The notes: a model not told the origin generated them from the letters alone. DNA of 64,000 nt from Muribaculaceae bacterium (GCA_022509185.1 JAFLTS010000010.1:25244-89243); one strand, 5' to 3'. Shown: positions 26,301 through 36,055, counted from the first letter of the stretch. Translations and numbers: made by a program.

Positions 26301-26320
26301 GTAAATTTGTAATTGGTAAA

Positions 26321-27607
26321 ATGGATTCAATTGCTGAAATATCATATTGGTATAATCTTGCCCTCACATATATTGTGATCGGGATTACCTGGCTTTTTGA
26401 TCATTTCCGTGATTTTTCATGGATTATAAGAGTAGCGGCTATTTCACTATCCATTTCATTATGGCTGATTCTGATAAGTTTATATAAGATTTTTATCAAA
26501 GCCTTCAGGCGTAGAAAAGCCATGAAGCTGGAAAAAAGGCTAACAGAGAGATACGGCGATGCAATAAATTATATACTTTCTCCACAGGCACCTGACAAAA
26601 TGGGAAGAGACGAGGAAATGGAGCTTTTAGGGATAGATTCAACCGAAAGCGACCCCCGTAAACTTCTTAAGGGCTATAAAGAGAAACTATGCATGGCTCG
26701 TATAATTTATAAGGCAAGGATTTCTGAAGAAGCGGCTGTGGAAGGGAGCAGAAACCTCCATGTTTTATTGGGGATTTTTGGCCTTATTGAATTTCTCGAG
26801 GAGATAATTGTAAAAGACAGACTTCATCAGAAGGTAGAGGCTTTACTTATGCTCAGAGCGTTCAAAGCTCCCACCAATCAATGGGTAGCGAATCAACTTA
26901 TCAACAACAAACGAAGAAGAGTTAAAAGGCTGGCCATGTATGCTTCGATAATGAGTAGTGCCAATACTGATCTAGGATATTTTGAGAGTGATTTCTTTGC
27001 CGAGAATTTCTGCATGTACGACGAGATTCAGCTTGGTTTCGTTCTGCAGAGAAGAAAGAGTGCCCGACGCAAGATACCCAATCTGGCTCATTGGGCCGTC
27101 ATGCAGAAGAATCCTCAGACCCAGGCCATGTTTGTGAGAATGATGCGTCAGTTCAATCAGAAAGAATATTGCGGAGAACTGGAAGACTTGTTTCAGCATA
27201 ACAGCGATTCAGAGATTATCGAGGAGATAGCAAGAACATGGGGTTATCTTAAATACACTGAAGGGGAGGAACAGATGAAAGACATGATGCTTACTCAACC
27301 TGATGGTGGAAAAGTAGCCATAATGCATGCTTTGACGAGACTTAACACCGGTGAAAGCCTTAATACTCTTCTTGACGGATACAAAAACAGCGGCTCTCAA
27401 CATGTGAAATTCGAAGCCTTAAGATGTATATACTGGTATGGAGATGAAGGTCGACAGAAATTCCTTGCATTAAAGGCTTCTGCTACAGAAAAAGAAAAAC
27501 CTCTTTTTGAATTTTTTGAAAATCCACTTACTCAAAAGGATCTTCCTCTCGAAAAGACAGCCCGGTATCATTCCGAATATGGCGACAATCTCTATTCTGT
27601 TGTTTAA
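26321..27607 (+). CDS. Membrane-anchored HEAT-repeat protein
   Basis: A 428-residue protein. Two membrane helices lie near the N-terminus (about 10-27 and 37-58), followed by a basic stretch (RRRKAMKLEKR) that should keep the rest in the cytoplasm. The remaining about 360 residues are helical with repeated patterns resembling HEAT/Armadillo repeats (EIARTWGYLKYTEGEEQMKD, VAIMHALTRLNTGESLNTLL, FEALRCIYWYGDEGR). Such repeats act as protein scaffolds. Lying directly upstream of the glycosyltransferase it could be its partner or regulator (inference), taking the place of a PilZ-type regulator, which the glycosyltransferase lacks. Confidence 0.7.
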   Translation: MDSIAEISYWYNLALTYIVIGITWLFDHFRDFSWIIRVAAISLSISLWLILISLYKIFIKAFRRRKAMKLEKRLTERYGDAINYILSPQAPDKMGRDEEMELLGIDSTESDPRKLLKGYKEKLCMARIIYKARISEEAAVEGSRNLHVLLGIFGLIEFLEEIIVKDRLHQKVEALLMLRAFKAPTNQWVANQLINNKRRRVKRLAMYASIMSSANTDLGYFESDFFAENFCMYDEIQLGFVLQRRKSARRKIPNLAHWAVMQKNPQTQAMFVRMMRQFNQKEYCGELEDLFQHNSDSEIIEEIARTWGYLKYTEGEEQMKDMMLTQPDGGKVAIMHALTRLNTGESLNTLLDGYKNSGSQHVKFEALRCIYWYGDEGRQKFLALKASATEKEKPLFEFFENPLTQKDLPLEKTARYHSEYGDNLYSVV

Positions 27608-27672
27608 AAGTAACCTTGTATCGACCATAGGCCATACACTAAAAACCAAAAAAAGCAAACCATCAACCACCC

Positions 27673-29157
27673 ATGTGGGTCGTAATATATTACATATTTT
27701 CTTATTTAGTTTTTTTCTACACCTTGGTAGCCATGGTGTTTCTGGTGTATTTAGCTGTGAGAAGCAATACGGCACAGAAGAGGCTATTGGTGAATGTACC
27801 GGATGATGATACCATAAGATACACACTAAAGTCATCACCGATTACACCGACGGTTTCCATCATAGCACCTGCTTTCAATGAGGAAAAGACAATTCTTGAT
27901 AATGTATATTCTCTATTAGGAATATATTATCCTAATTACGATATTATTATCGTTAACGACGGGAGTAAGGATAAGACATTGGAACTGTTGATCAAGGAAT
28001 TTAAACTTGAGAGCATACCATTCATAAATCAAAAGAGAGTACCCTCAAAACCTATCAAAGCTGTATATAAATCAACCGAAGAAAGATTTTCCCAAATCAC
28101 GGTAGTAGACAAAGAATCAGGAGGCCATAAAGCTGACAGTGTAAATGCAGGCCTGAATGTTTGTTATTCAAAATATTTTGTCAGTACAGATGTAGACTGC
28201 ATCATAGAACCGATGGCGTTATATCGAATGATATGGACGGTAATAAACAGCCATGAACCGATGGTTGGAGTGGGTGCAACCATGTTGATGCTCAATGGCT
28301 GCATAGTGGAAGACGGCCGGGTCGTAGAAGCCAAGGTGAGCAACAATCCCTTACCCGTTTTTCAACAACTGGAATACATGCGATCCTTCCTTATCGGAAA
28401 AATGGGATGGTCGAGTATTAACACTCTTCCTAATATTTCGGGCGGCTTCGGACTTTTTGATACTGAGGTTGTGGTGAAGTCGGGAGGTTATGATTCCACA
28501 AGCCTTGCTGAAGACCTGGATCTTCTCATGAGGATTGTGACCTATATGGAAAATACAGGGAAAGATTATCGCCTTGCTCAATTGCCGCAGGTTTGTTGCT
28601 GGACCGAGGGACCATATAACCTTAGACTTTTATGGCGCCAGAGGACAAGATGGTCGAGAGGCTTGTGTGAGGTAGTGTCGAGTCACCGCAAACTCTTCTT
28701 CAATTATAAATATAAGAGGATGGGTCTCCTCACTTTGCCATACATTTTCATATTTGAATTTTTAGCCCCGTTGATCGAAGCAAGCGGTTTCCTTTTCATG
28801 ATATGGTTGGTTCTGGTAGGAGCCGTTAACTGGAATACTGCCTTTGTGATTTTCGGGATGATTTATGTGTTTGCAATCTCGCTGACATTCCTTGTGCTCG
28901 TTTATGACTATCTGATTAAAGCTGTGAATTGGAAGAGTTCATGGCGCAGCTATCTAAAACTTATTATAGCGGGAATAACAGAACCTTTCCTATTCCATCC
29001 TTTTATCACTTTCTGTAGCCTGGCGGGATATTTCAATTATTTCCGCAACAGAGGAAAAGAATGGAAAACAATTAAGAGAAAGGGAGCAAAGAAACGGAAT
29101 GACAGATCCGGAAAAGATAACATTAATGATATTCCTTTGGAAGGGAATATGCCTTAA
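27673..29157 (+). CDS. Processive membrane glycosyltransferase, GT2 (BcsA/PgaC type)
   Basis: A 494-residue inner-membrane synthase. One helix at about 5-30, then a cytoplasmic GT-A domain with the processive GT2 motifs: IVNDGSKD, STDVDC (the DxD site), SLAEDLDL (the catalytic-base Asp) and RQRTRWSRG (the QxxRW motif). Three or four helices follow (about 352-450). It would polymerise a beta-linked sugar and thread it across the inner membrane. The sugar cannot be read from the sequence. There is no PilZ domain, so direct cyclic-di-GMP control as in BcsA is not expected. The TPR/barrel protein 20 bases downstream is a fitting outer-membrane exit. Confidence 0.88.
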   Translation: MWVVIYYIFSYLVFFYTLVAMVFLVYLAVRSNTAQKRLLVNVPDDDTIRYTLKSSPITPTVSIIAPAFNEEKTILDNVYSLLGIYYPNYDIIIVNDGSKDKTLELLIKEFKLESIPFINQKRVPSKPIKAVYKSTEERFSQITVVDKESGGHKADSVNAGLNVCYSKYFVSTDVDCIIEPMALYRMIWTVINSHEPMVGVGATMLMLNGCIVEDGRVVEAKVSNNPLPVFQQLEYMRSFLIGKMGWSSINTLPNISGGFGLFDTEVVVKSGGYDSTSLAEDLDLLMRIVTYMENTGKDYRLAQLPQVCCWTEGPYNLRLLWRQRTRWSRGLCEVVSSHRKLFFNYKYKRMGLLTLPYIFIFEFLAPLIEASGFLFMIWLVLVGAVNWNTAFVIFGMIYVFAISLTFLVLVYDYLIKAVNWKSSWRSYLKLIIAGITEPFLFHPFITFCSLAGYFNYFRNRGKEWKTIKRKGAKKRNDRSGKDNINDIPLEGNMP

Positions 29158-29177
29158 AGAAAGATAGACTCAGGTTT

Positions 29178-31994
29178 ATGAATCTGAAAAATAGAAATAT
29201 CCTAAAAATATTTATAACGTTGCTCATCGGTTTGTCGGGATGGCCGGTAATTCCGTTGTATAGCCAACCGCAAGGAAAGGATGTACACACGAGCCGATAT
29301 TATGTTTCCCGAGCGGAGGAACTTGAGAATTCAAACGCGTGGGAAGCAGCCAAGAAGGAGATAGACGAAGGGTTGAAACTTTATCCGGAAGATCCCGATC
29401 TTCTTTATCTTAATGGAAAATATTATTATCAAGCCAGAAGAGATCTGCAGAAGGCACGCTATAATCTTGTCAAGGCCTTGCAGATAAGCGACCATCACTG
29501 GGGGGCAAGGCGTCTCCTGATAGATGTGGAAGATGAATCAAATCATTATTCCAGTGCTATCTGTTATATCAACGAGCTTCTGGAACAACAACCATACGAC
29601 CGCGACCTCTGGCGCAGAAAGATCGCCTTGTATAGAAAAACAGGTAATAAGGTAGAGGCTGATGCCGCTTTGGAACGCCTGGCCCGGATATATCCCAACG
29701 ACTCAATAGTGATAAGGGAGAGGAATGCCATTCAACGTGACAACTGGACCCGAAGACTAAGCACATCAAGTATGGCCGAGCAAATAGCAAAGCTTGAAGA
29801 GCTAGTGAATAATAATCCGGATGTCCTGGATTACTACATGGAATTGAGCGACCTCTATATAAAGATGGGAGATTACGATAAAGCCTTAAATGTGGCAAAA
29901 AGAGGATTGGTTGTATTCCCCGCTAACAACACTTTGGTGCAACGGGTGGCAAGCCTTATGTCAGAACAGGGATTGTATACAAGAGTTCTCTCATTTCTAA
30001 AGGAAAACAGAGTAGGAGGGGCTTATTACGCGAACGCCATGCGAGAGGCTGTGAATGATGCACGCTTGAGAGATCCTTATGATATTTCCGGCCGTCTTTA
30101 TGACACAACCGGAGACCGAGATGCTTTAAGCTATCTGCTGAATACTTCAATCACACGTGGATATTATGACGATGCCCTGATGTATCTGAAAGAGGCATAT
30201 AAAATTGAGGGTAGAACAAATGATCTTCTGCTAAAGGAATACGAACTTCATAAAAGGATGGGGAACGAAGGAGCGGCTTCAAGACTGCTTCAGGAATTAT
30301 TTTCAAATAATCCGGATGACCCGGATTTGAAAGAGGAATATATAGCAATGCAGTTGCAGCTTGCAAATATTGATGGAGAACAGGAAGACTGGGAAGGTGC
30401 TTACAAACGCCTTACCGATGCTTCAAAATACATGCCTGTAGGTTCCGACCAGTGGGTGGCCGCAGTGTCAAGAAGAATCAATATTCTCGGCAAATTAGGA
30501 AAATGGGAAGAAGCTCGAAGGCTTTATGGAGAGGCAAGTACAGATGATCCTGTAAACCGCAGCCGGTTTGCTGCCGCTTACGAAGATTTCATGGCCTTGA
30601 AGATAAAAGATCTAATTGAGAACGACCGTTATGAAGAGGCTTTGCATACGGCTCAGGATCTTTTGAGTACAATTCCAGATAGCGAAACAGCAGTGAGGGC
30701 ATCTATAAACATGAGCCAGACTTTAAAGAAGAATGATCTTTTTTATAAGTATGCAGCAAAGGGATATGAATTATTTCCTGATCAGCCTTATTTTATTATC
30801 AGGCAGGCAGTAGCGCTTCAACAACAAGGAAGGTATCCACAAGCACTCTCACTCCTGGATCCTAAAAAAGATGGTTCTACATATGCTAATCCACAGCTGA
30901 TAGCTCCTTTTGCAGGAATGTCGCAGGATTTTGCTCAATATCTTCTTGAGCAAAAAATGCCGGAAGAGGCCCTCTCCAGAATTGATGCAGCTCTGGAATT
31001 CGATCCGGATAACCGCGACCTACTTTATATGAAGGGCGTTGCTTATGAACAGATGAGGGATTTTAAAAATGCCTATCAATATCAGGTTAAGAATTATAAT
31101 CCGAGTAATGCCGAACAAGAGGAATGGATGGAGCATATGAGATATCTGAGCACAAGAAGTCTTCCCAACCGTTTTATGCTTTCTTATACCGGAGCTTATT
31201 ATGATACTCGGCAGGAAGAACTTGCATCGGTAGGACATTTATATTCCGTAGCATCTTTAGGGTATGCTCACTTATGGAAAAACACTTCAATTTCTGCAGG
31301 AATTAATTACAAGGCAACAGACGGCTATAACGACGGGACATTATATGAGTCCGGAGGCTCCGGCTTGGAAGGCTGGGCCGAAGTGAACCAGACATTACCT
31401 CACGGGTGGAATATGATGATTAGTGGTTCCTATGGTAATAAATACTTTAATAAGGTTGGAGGGAACCTGGCTTTTATGGCTTCTTTGAAGAAGGGATGGA
31501 GTTTGGGAGCAAAAGCCTCTTACAGGCTTACACCACCGGTGGTGCTCTATGAAAAAAATACCGGATGGCAGAAAACTTACAAACGTCGCAATTTAGGGTT
31601 ATTAGGTCCAAGAGTGTCAAAAGAATGGAATAAAATAGGACTTCACCTTAATTTGGATTTAATAGCCCTTGATGTCAAGGAATTCTATTACAACGTGTCC
31701 CTGCAAGGTAAATTTTTTATCAAAGATGATGCGGTATCAGCAATATCAGCCTTAGCGGGAGTGGGTTCCTTCCCGGAGTTGACTTTTTTCGATGAGTTAA
31801 CAATGAACGGTATCAGTAATATGAATGCCATGGTTGGAGTTGATGGGACTTTCTTAGTGACAAAAAATCTTATTCTAGGTATATCAGGAGCCTGGAACAC
31901 ATTTTATGATCCCAAATTCACGGAAGAGGGAAAGGCAGTAGACTCTTACCGAAATATATATTCTATTACAGGAAATATCCAAATTTGTTTCTGA
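29178..31994 (+). CDS. TPR scaffold with outer-membrane beta-barrel (PgaA/BcsC-like, YaiO-like barrel)
   Basis: A 938-residue exported protein; signal sequence about 1-30 (LYSQPQ). Residues about 35-655 are tetratricopeptide repeats (LDYYMELSDLYIKMGDYDKA, FIIRQAVALQQQGRYPQALS, DPDNRDLLYMKGVAYEQ). Residues about 670-938 alternate aromatic and small residues as transmembrane beta strands (RFMLSYTGAYYD, SISAGINYKAT, WNMMISGSYGNK, LGAKASYRLTPP) and end with Phe, as outer-membrane proteins do. The arrangement of periplasmic TPR plus C-terminal barrel is that of PgaA, BcsC and AlgK/AlgE, which conduct polymers out of the cell. The barrel resembles the YaiO family. It starts 20 bases after the synthase gene. 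Confidence 0.8.
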   Translation: MNLKNRNILKIFITLLIGLSGWPVIPLYSQPQGKDVHTSRYYVSRAEELENSNAWEAAKKEIDEGLKLYPEDPDLLYLNGKYYYQARRDLQKARYNLVKALQISDHHWGARRLLIDVEDESNHYSSAICYINELLEQQPYDRDLWRRKIALYRKTGNKVEADAALERLARIYPNDSIVIRERNAIQRDNWTRRLSTSSMAEQIAKLEELVNNNPDVLDYYMELSDLYIKMGDYDKALNVAKRGLVVFPANNTLVQRVASLMSEQGLYTRVLSFLKENRVGGAYYANAMREAVNDARLRDPYDISGRLYDTTGDRDALSYLLNTSITRGYYDDALMYLKEAYKIEGRTNDLLLKEYELHKRMGNEGAASRLLQELFSNNPDDPDLKEEYIAMQLQLANIDGEQEDWEGAYKRLTDASKYMPVGSDQWVAAVSRRINILGKLGKWEEARRLYGEASTDDPVNRSRFAAAYEDFMALKIKDLIENDRYEEALHTAQDLLSTIPDSETAVRASINMSQTLKKNDLFYKYAAKGYELFPDQPYFIIRQAVALQQQGRYPQALSLLDPKKDGSTYANPQLIAPFAGMSQDFAQYLLEQKMPEEALSRIDAALEFDPDNRDLLYMKGVAYEQMRDFKNAYQYQVKNYNPSNAEQEEWMEHMRYLSTRSLPNRFMLSYTGAYYDTRQEELASVGHLYSVASLGYAHLWKNTSISAGINYKATDGYNDGTLYESGGSGLEGWAEVNQTLPHGWNMMISGSYGNKYFNKVGGNLAFMASLKKGWSLGAKASYRLTPPVVLYEKNTGWQKTYKRRNLGLLGPRVSKEWNKIGLHLNLDLIALDVKEFYYNVSLQGKFFIKDDAVSAISALAGVGSFPELTFFDELTMNGISNMNAMVGVDGTFLVTKNLILGISGAWNTFYDPKFTEEGKAVDSYRNIYSITGNIQICF

Positions 31995-32006
31995 CAAACT
32001 TTTACA

Positions 32007-33740
32007 ATGAATTTCAGAACTTTTTGTTTTATCAGTATCTTAATATCTGTCTTAACATTTCCGAGCTGCTCTCCGGCAAGAAAAATTGAACAAGATAAAG
32101 AAATATCAGCTTTCAAATACCGTGAGGTTTATTTACCGGAAGCCTTAGGGAAAGGTGCCGATTCGTTAGGATTAAATTCGCTGGATGAAGACTGGGGTAT
32201 CTGGGGGCATAATCTTTCCAATGTGTTGCCAGAAGATCCTTCAGAATCTGTATATGCCAAAGTGAACGGAGTGACCCACAGGAGTCAGTTTTGTTTCTCT
32301 TCAACCAAGCTCCACGAGTATATTTCAGAATATATCAGGGATAATTATGGCAGGAACGATAAAGCCAGGTTCTCCATCATCCCTAACGACAATGATATAG
32401 TATGCCTATGCCAGGTGTGTGTGGAAATAGGGAATACAAAAGGGAATGCCTCGCCTGCGTTGTTCAGTTTGATTAACAAATTATCAGAGGAATTTCCCAA
32501 CCATATTTTCTATACTTCAGACTATCGCACCACGAGCCAAGTGCCAAATGATACCCTACCACAAAATGCCGGGGTCTTGATAAGCGCAATAAATTATCCT
32601 CTTTCGTACGCTGAAACTCCGCAAGAAATAGCATTTATGGAAAGGCTGGATGAATGGAATACCAAGACTAAAAGAATACTCATCTGGGATTATATAAATA
32701 ATTTTGACGATTATTTCACTCCTTTCCCTGTGTTTGGAATAATGCAAAGGAGATTGCAAAATTACAAGGATAAAAATGTGACCGCGGTGTTTCTTAACGG
32801 AAGCGGACCTGATGCAAGCAGTCTTAGTGATTTAAAATCTTTTGTGCTGGCTGAACTGACGGCCAATCCTGATGCAGATTGGAAGAATCTTTTGGAGAAG
32901 AAAGCCCGGGAAAATTATCCGGTTACCGGAAAAGCTATATCTGATTTTATGATAGCCCAGGAAAATTTTGTGAAAGAAAATTTATCCCTGTTGCCTTTAT
33001 ATGAAGGAGTTAATATAGCTCGGAAAACATATTTGCCTGAGGCCTTATTTCTGACTTTCCATGATAATATAAAAACTTTACAGGACAAAGCTCAGGGAGA
33101 AGAACGTGAAAAAATAGATATTCTCCTGGGAGAGCTGGCATTAACAAGGCTTGAATTAAATCGACTTAACGGAGATTTCTCCAAGAGTGAAATATGGATT
33201 AAAGATATTGAATCCCTTTTAGATAAAAATATTTCATCATATAATGAGTCGGGTTGGCTTATTGAAAGCTATCTTGCTGATTACAGACTTATGCTTCAAA
33301 AGGCAGAAGAATATAAGGATAATAATAAGCTGATGGGAAAGAATTTAAAAGCCTTAACGCCTTTGGATGATGAATACTCCGATTTATCGGTTCTGACGGA
33401 TGGTCTGTTGGGATTACCTTCCAATTATCACAACGGACACGTACTGATTTCACCCTCTTCTCAAACAAAAATAGAGATTCCCGGCATTGAAAATGGAAGA
33501 AAACTTATGGTTTGGCTTTCTTACAATCCGGGATATAAAATTTATTTACCACAAATGGTGAGTCTTAGTGCTCCAAATATGAATTCTATAGATGTAGAAC
33601 CTCAATATCCCAAAGATCTTTCAGGACATTCGTTGGTGGAATTTGAGTTGCCGGAGGAAATTTCAGGCCCCTTCACACTTATTCTGACCAAAGATCCTGA
33701 AAAACGCTCTATGGCCATAGAAGAAATAATAATAATATAA
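32007..33740 (+). CDS. DUF4838-type glycoside-hydrolase-like lipoprotein
   Basis: A 577-residue lipoprotein; lipobox FPSC (Cys21). Residues about 75-330 match the pattern of DUF4838 proteins, distant relatives of glycoside hydrolases: SIIPNDNDIVCLCQVC, then LFSLINKLSEEFPNH, ILIWDYINNFDDYF, and VTAVFLNGSGPDAS. The rest is helical (about 335-450) with a beta-rich end. It follows the exporter gene by 12 bases. In the Pga and Bcs systems a periplasmic or outer-membrane hydrolase/deacetylase (PgaB, BcsZ) trims the polymer, and this protein is the natural candidate here. Catalytic acids cannot be assigned from the sequence alone. Confidence 0.68.
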   Translation: MNFRTFCFISILISVLTFPSCSPARKIEQDKEISAFKYREVYLPEALGKGADSLGLNSLDEDWGIWGHNLSNVLPEDPSESVYAKVNGVTHRSQFCFSSTKLHEYISEYIRDNYGRNDKARFSIIPNDNDIVCLCQVCVEIGNTKGNASPALFSLINKLSEEFPNHIFYTSDYRTTSQVPNDTLPQNAGVLISAINYPLSYAETPQEIAFMERLDEWNTKTKRILIWDYINNFDDYFTPFPVFGIMQRRLQNYKDKNVTAVFLNGSGPDASSLSDLKSFVLAELTANPDADWKNLLEKKARENYPVTGKAISDFMIAQENFVKENLSLLPLYEGVNIARKTYLPEALFLTFHDNIKTLQDKAQGEEREKIDILLGELALTRLELNRLNGDFSKSEIWIKDIESLLDKNISSYNESGWLIESYLADYRLMLQKAEEYKDNNKLMGKNLKALTPLDDEYSDLSVLTDGLLGLPSNYHNGHVLISPSSQTKIEIPGIENGRKLMVWLSYNPGYKIYLPQMVSLSAPNMNSIDVEPQYPKDLSGHSLVEFELPEEISGPFTLILTKDPEKRSMAIEEIIII

Positions 33741-33787
33741 TATCTTCTTTTCTATCAACGTTTTAAATACGAACAAATATAATAAAA

Positions 33788-34681
33788 ATGAAAACAAAAT
33801 TCATTAGCGGTGCCTTTTTGTTAGGCCTTGTGGCTTTTACTTCATGTGGTAAAAGCGAATCAACCATTACTCAGACTTATAATCTGAATGCAGTAAACCT
33901 TATCACTGACGTTACAGACGGAAGCACATTTGCTTCAGAAGGTTGGTATTATTTTGATCTCACAATAAGTGACATGAAAGGCTCTGTGGCAGCTTCCAAT
34001 CTTATTCTCAATAATACGGCAGTGAATTTTACTTCAGCTGTTGAACCTTATACCTCTACAGGATATGACATTTATTTCAAAAATTTAACCGTGCCTTCCC
34101 AAAATGTGACAGACGGAAATTTCCTTCTTTCACCCTATTTTTATTTCCCTAAAATGTATAATATCACTTCAGCTGATATGTATGTACCACAGGCTTCATT
34201 GGTTTTAATTGCTAATTATAATGTGGGGGAAAATTATAAGGTAAAAACTTTCCAAAAAAATACTTTCTATGTAGGAAAAACTACCACACAGTATAATATG
34301 ATGGGTGTGGATCAGACATATGAGACTGAGGATATTTACTACCAACTTTCATTAGATTTGAAAGAAAGTAAGGCACAGCTTCTGATGTTTAATGCCAAGT
34401 TTTCAAATGTGGAACAAGAGCCTAAGAAAGCACAGATTAATCTTAATGACCTGAAGGTTGAATACACTGACGGAGTAATTAAGGTTTATGGAGAAAATAT
34501 AATACCGGAAGTTGTAGAAGGTAATGCAACTACACCGAATGAAGATTTTATTTTCAATACAATAGAATTCACTACCACAAGTGAGGATCTCACTCAATGT
34601 GAAATCAAATATCAGGTAGCAGGAAGATTTTATGGCTCATTCACAGGTGCATATGCCGACACTTCATATTTAAAGAAATAA
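33788..34681 (+). CDS. Lipoprotein of unknown function, last gene of the exopolysaccharide operon
   Basis: A 297-residue lipoprotein with signal peptide and lipobox FTSC (Cys20). The mature protein is rich in Thr, Asn, Tyr and Val with beta character and few charges, as in surface-exposed beta-sandwich lipoproteins. No domain was recognised. It is 47 bases after the DUF4838 gene and is followed by a strong terminator at 34720, marking the end of the operon. Confidence 0.65.
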   Translation: MKTKFISGAFLLGLVAFTSCGKSESTITQTYNLNAVNLITDVTDGSTFASEGWYYFDLTISDMKGSVAASNLILNNTAVNFTSAVEPYTSTGYDIYFKNLTVPSQNVTDGNFLLSPYFYFPKMYNITSADMYVPQASLVLIANYNVGENYKVKTFQKNTFYVGKTTTQYNMMGVDQTYETEDIYYQLSLDLKESKAQLLMFNAKFSNVEQEPKKAQINLNDLKVEYTDGVIKVYGENIIPEVVEGNATTPNEDFIFNTIEFTTTSEDLTQCEIKYQVAGRFYGSFTGAYADTSYLKK

Positions 34682-34719
34682 TATTCAGAACTAATTCAGA
34701 AAAATTTGTTTCCCGTATA

Positions 34720-34757
34720 AACGGTATCTTGATTTCAAGATACCGTTTTGTTTTTCG
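34720..34757 (+). terminator. Strong intrinsic terminator of the exopolysaccharide operon
   Basis: A perfect 13-bp stem (AACGGTATCTTGA with TCAAGATACCGTT) at 34720-34747, followed by TTGTTTTT. Confidence 0.88.
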
Positions 34758-34810
34758 AGAAATAAATGAGGAAAGGAATATTTATAGGGATAATCATATT
34801 GAATATTTAT

Positions 34811-34841
34811 ATTGTGGAATGGTCTCTAAATAGTATCTTTG
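34811..34841 (+). promoter_or_regulatory. Promoter of the sigma-factor operon
   Basis: ATTG at 34811-34814 (TTG core), a 19-base spacer and TATCTTTG at 34834-34841. Transcription would begin near 34845, which excludes the upstream ATG at 34839 and supports the start at 34860. Confidence 0.65.
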
Positions 34842-34859
34842 TGGAAAGAAAAAATTTTA

Positions 34860-35417
34860 ATGGCTTATAAAGCACCCATAGATGAGAAAGAGCTCGTAAA
34901 ACAGCTTCAAGACGAAAAGACGGCGTCAAAAGCATTCGAGACTCTTTTACAATACTATAGTGAGCCCGTGTATTGGCAGATACGCCGGATGGTGCTTAAT
35001 CATGACGATGCCAACGATGTAGTGCAGAATGTTTTTATTAAAGCATGGAGTAATCTGCACAATTTCAGAGGGGATGCCAAACTCTCTACCTGGCTGTTTA
35101 AAATTGCCGTAAACGAATCTATAAATTTCCTTAACAAAGAGAAGCACAGAGTTCAAAGCACCGGGGATATGGAAGAGGAAAGTGTCATGATGCGAAATCT
35201 AGAGGCTGATGAATATTTTGATGGAGATGACCTACAGAAAAGGTTTCAGATAGCAATTTCAAATTTGCCAGAAAAACAGAAACTTGTGTTTAATATGAGA
35301 TATTACGACGAGATGAAATATGAAGAAATGTCAGAAATATTGGGAACCTCTGTCGGTGCATTAAAAGCAAGCTATCATCACGCGGTGAAAAAACTTACAG
35401 AATGGCTAAGTGAATAA
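34860..35417 (+). CDS. ECF-type RNA polymerase sigma factor
   Basis: A 185-residue sigma-70 family member with only regions 2 and 4. Region 2 is at about 25-95 (DDANDVVQNVFIKAW, then LSTWLFKIAVN). Region 4 is at about 125-182 (LPEKQKLVFNMRYYDEMKYEEMSEILGTSVGALKASYHHAVKKL, split here as LPEKQKLVFNMRYYDEM and MSEILGTSVGALKASYHHA). The start is set by the promoter at 34811. Together with the anti-sigma-like protein, Spy-like protein and macroglobulin downstream it forms a likely envelope-stress unit. Confidence 0.93.
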   Translation: MAYKAPIDEKELVKQLQDEKTASKAFETLLQYYSEPVYWQIRRMVLNHDDANDVVQNVFIKAWSNLHNFRGDAKLSTWLFKIAVNESINFLNKEKHRVQSTGDMEEESVMMRNLEADEYFDGDDLQKRFQIAISNLPEKQKLVFNMRYYDEMKYEEMSEILGTSVGALKASYHHAVKKLTEWLSE

Positions 35418-35427
35418 AAACAACAAC

Positions 35428-35570
35428 GGCCGGTTTCCCAACCGGTCGGAGCCTATCATTAATAAACAATTTTCAACTAACCAAACATCATGAATTTCTT
35501 TATATCATTAGAACATCCTGCAAAAAGAAAAGTTCATGATAAATTTTTTCCAAGCGTTAAACTATCTTAA
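35428..35570 (+). other. Hairpins and a possible micro-ORF between sigma and anti-sigma genes
   Basis: The 173-base gap holds a stem (GGCCGGTT at 35428-35435 with AACCGGTC at 35440-35447) without a T-run, and an inverted repeat ATCATGAA / TTCATGAT (about 35488-35539). The latter encloses the ATG of a 26-codon frame (35490-35570, starting MNFFISLEH). Coding is unproven; the structure could reduce expression of the downstream genes relative to the sigma factor. Confidence 0.3.
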
Positions 35571-35590
35571 ATGAGATTAGTCTTAATGAT

Positions 35591-36055
35591 ATGAGACAGG
35601 AAGAAGAACTGATAAATAGATTCGGGAAAGATTCGGGAATGAAAGTTCCCGAGAATTATTTCCCTGATCTTCAGAAAAATATATTGAATAAGTTGCCGGA
35701 GTATCCTAAGGTTGTTCGCACAGTTGACCACACCAGATGGCAGCGAATAAAACCGTATGTTTACCTTGCAGCCATGTTCTGTGGAATATGGTTAATGATG
35801 AAGGTGTTTCATACAGCTACACAGCCTATGTCAATGAGCCTCGACAATCCACCTGCCGCTCTTGTGGATATGATAGACTCTGATTACGATTATGATATCC
35901 ATTATGTACCTTATATACCGGACAATTTCTATGAAGACGAGGATTTCATAATGAGCTATGATAACATAGAGGATTTCGAAAAAGATTTTGATTATTCATT
36001 CCAGCCGGAATATTCCACTATTACAACTTCTTCTCAAAACGATAAAAACGGATAA
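35591..36055 (+). CDS. Single-pass membrane protein, probable anti-sigma factor
   Basis: A 154-residue protein: about 52 cytoplasmic residues (RQEEELINRFGKDSGMKVPENYF), one membrane helix (about 54-70, VYLAAMFCGIWLMMKV), and an acidic outer part very rich in Asp, Tyr and Pro. Position right after an ECF sigma gene and the N-in, single-helix topology fit an anti-sigma factor that holds the sigma factor at the membrane. There is no zinc-binding H-x3-C-x2-C motif, so it would not be a ZAS-type anti-sigma. The function is inferred from context. Confidence 0.65.
   Translation: MRQEEELINRFGKDSGMKVPENYFPDLQKNILNKLPEYPKVVRTVDHTRWQRIKPYVYLAAMFCGIWLMMKVFHTATQPMSMSLDNPPAALVDMIDSDYDYDIHYVPYIPDNFYEDEDFIMSYDNIEDFEKDFDYSFQPEYSTITTSSQNDKNG

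Noticed and set aside
27507..27806. Plus-strand 99-codon frame spanning the end of the HEAT gene and the start of the glycosyltransferase
   Set aside because: Overlaps two well-supported genes in another frame and has no features of its own.
34839..34859. Upstream ATG for the ECF sigma factor
   Set aside because: It overlaps the -7 promoter element at 34834-34841 and would precede the transcript start.
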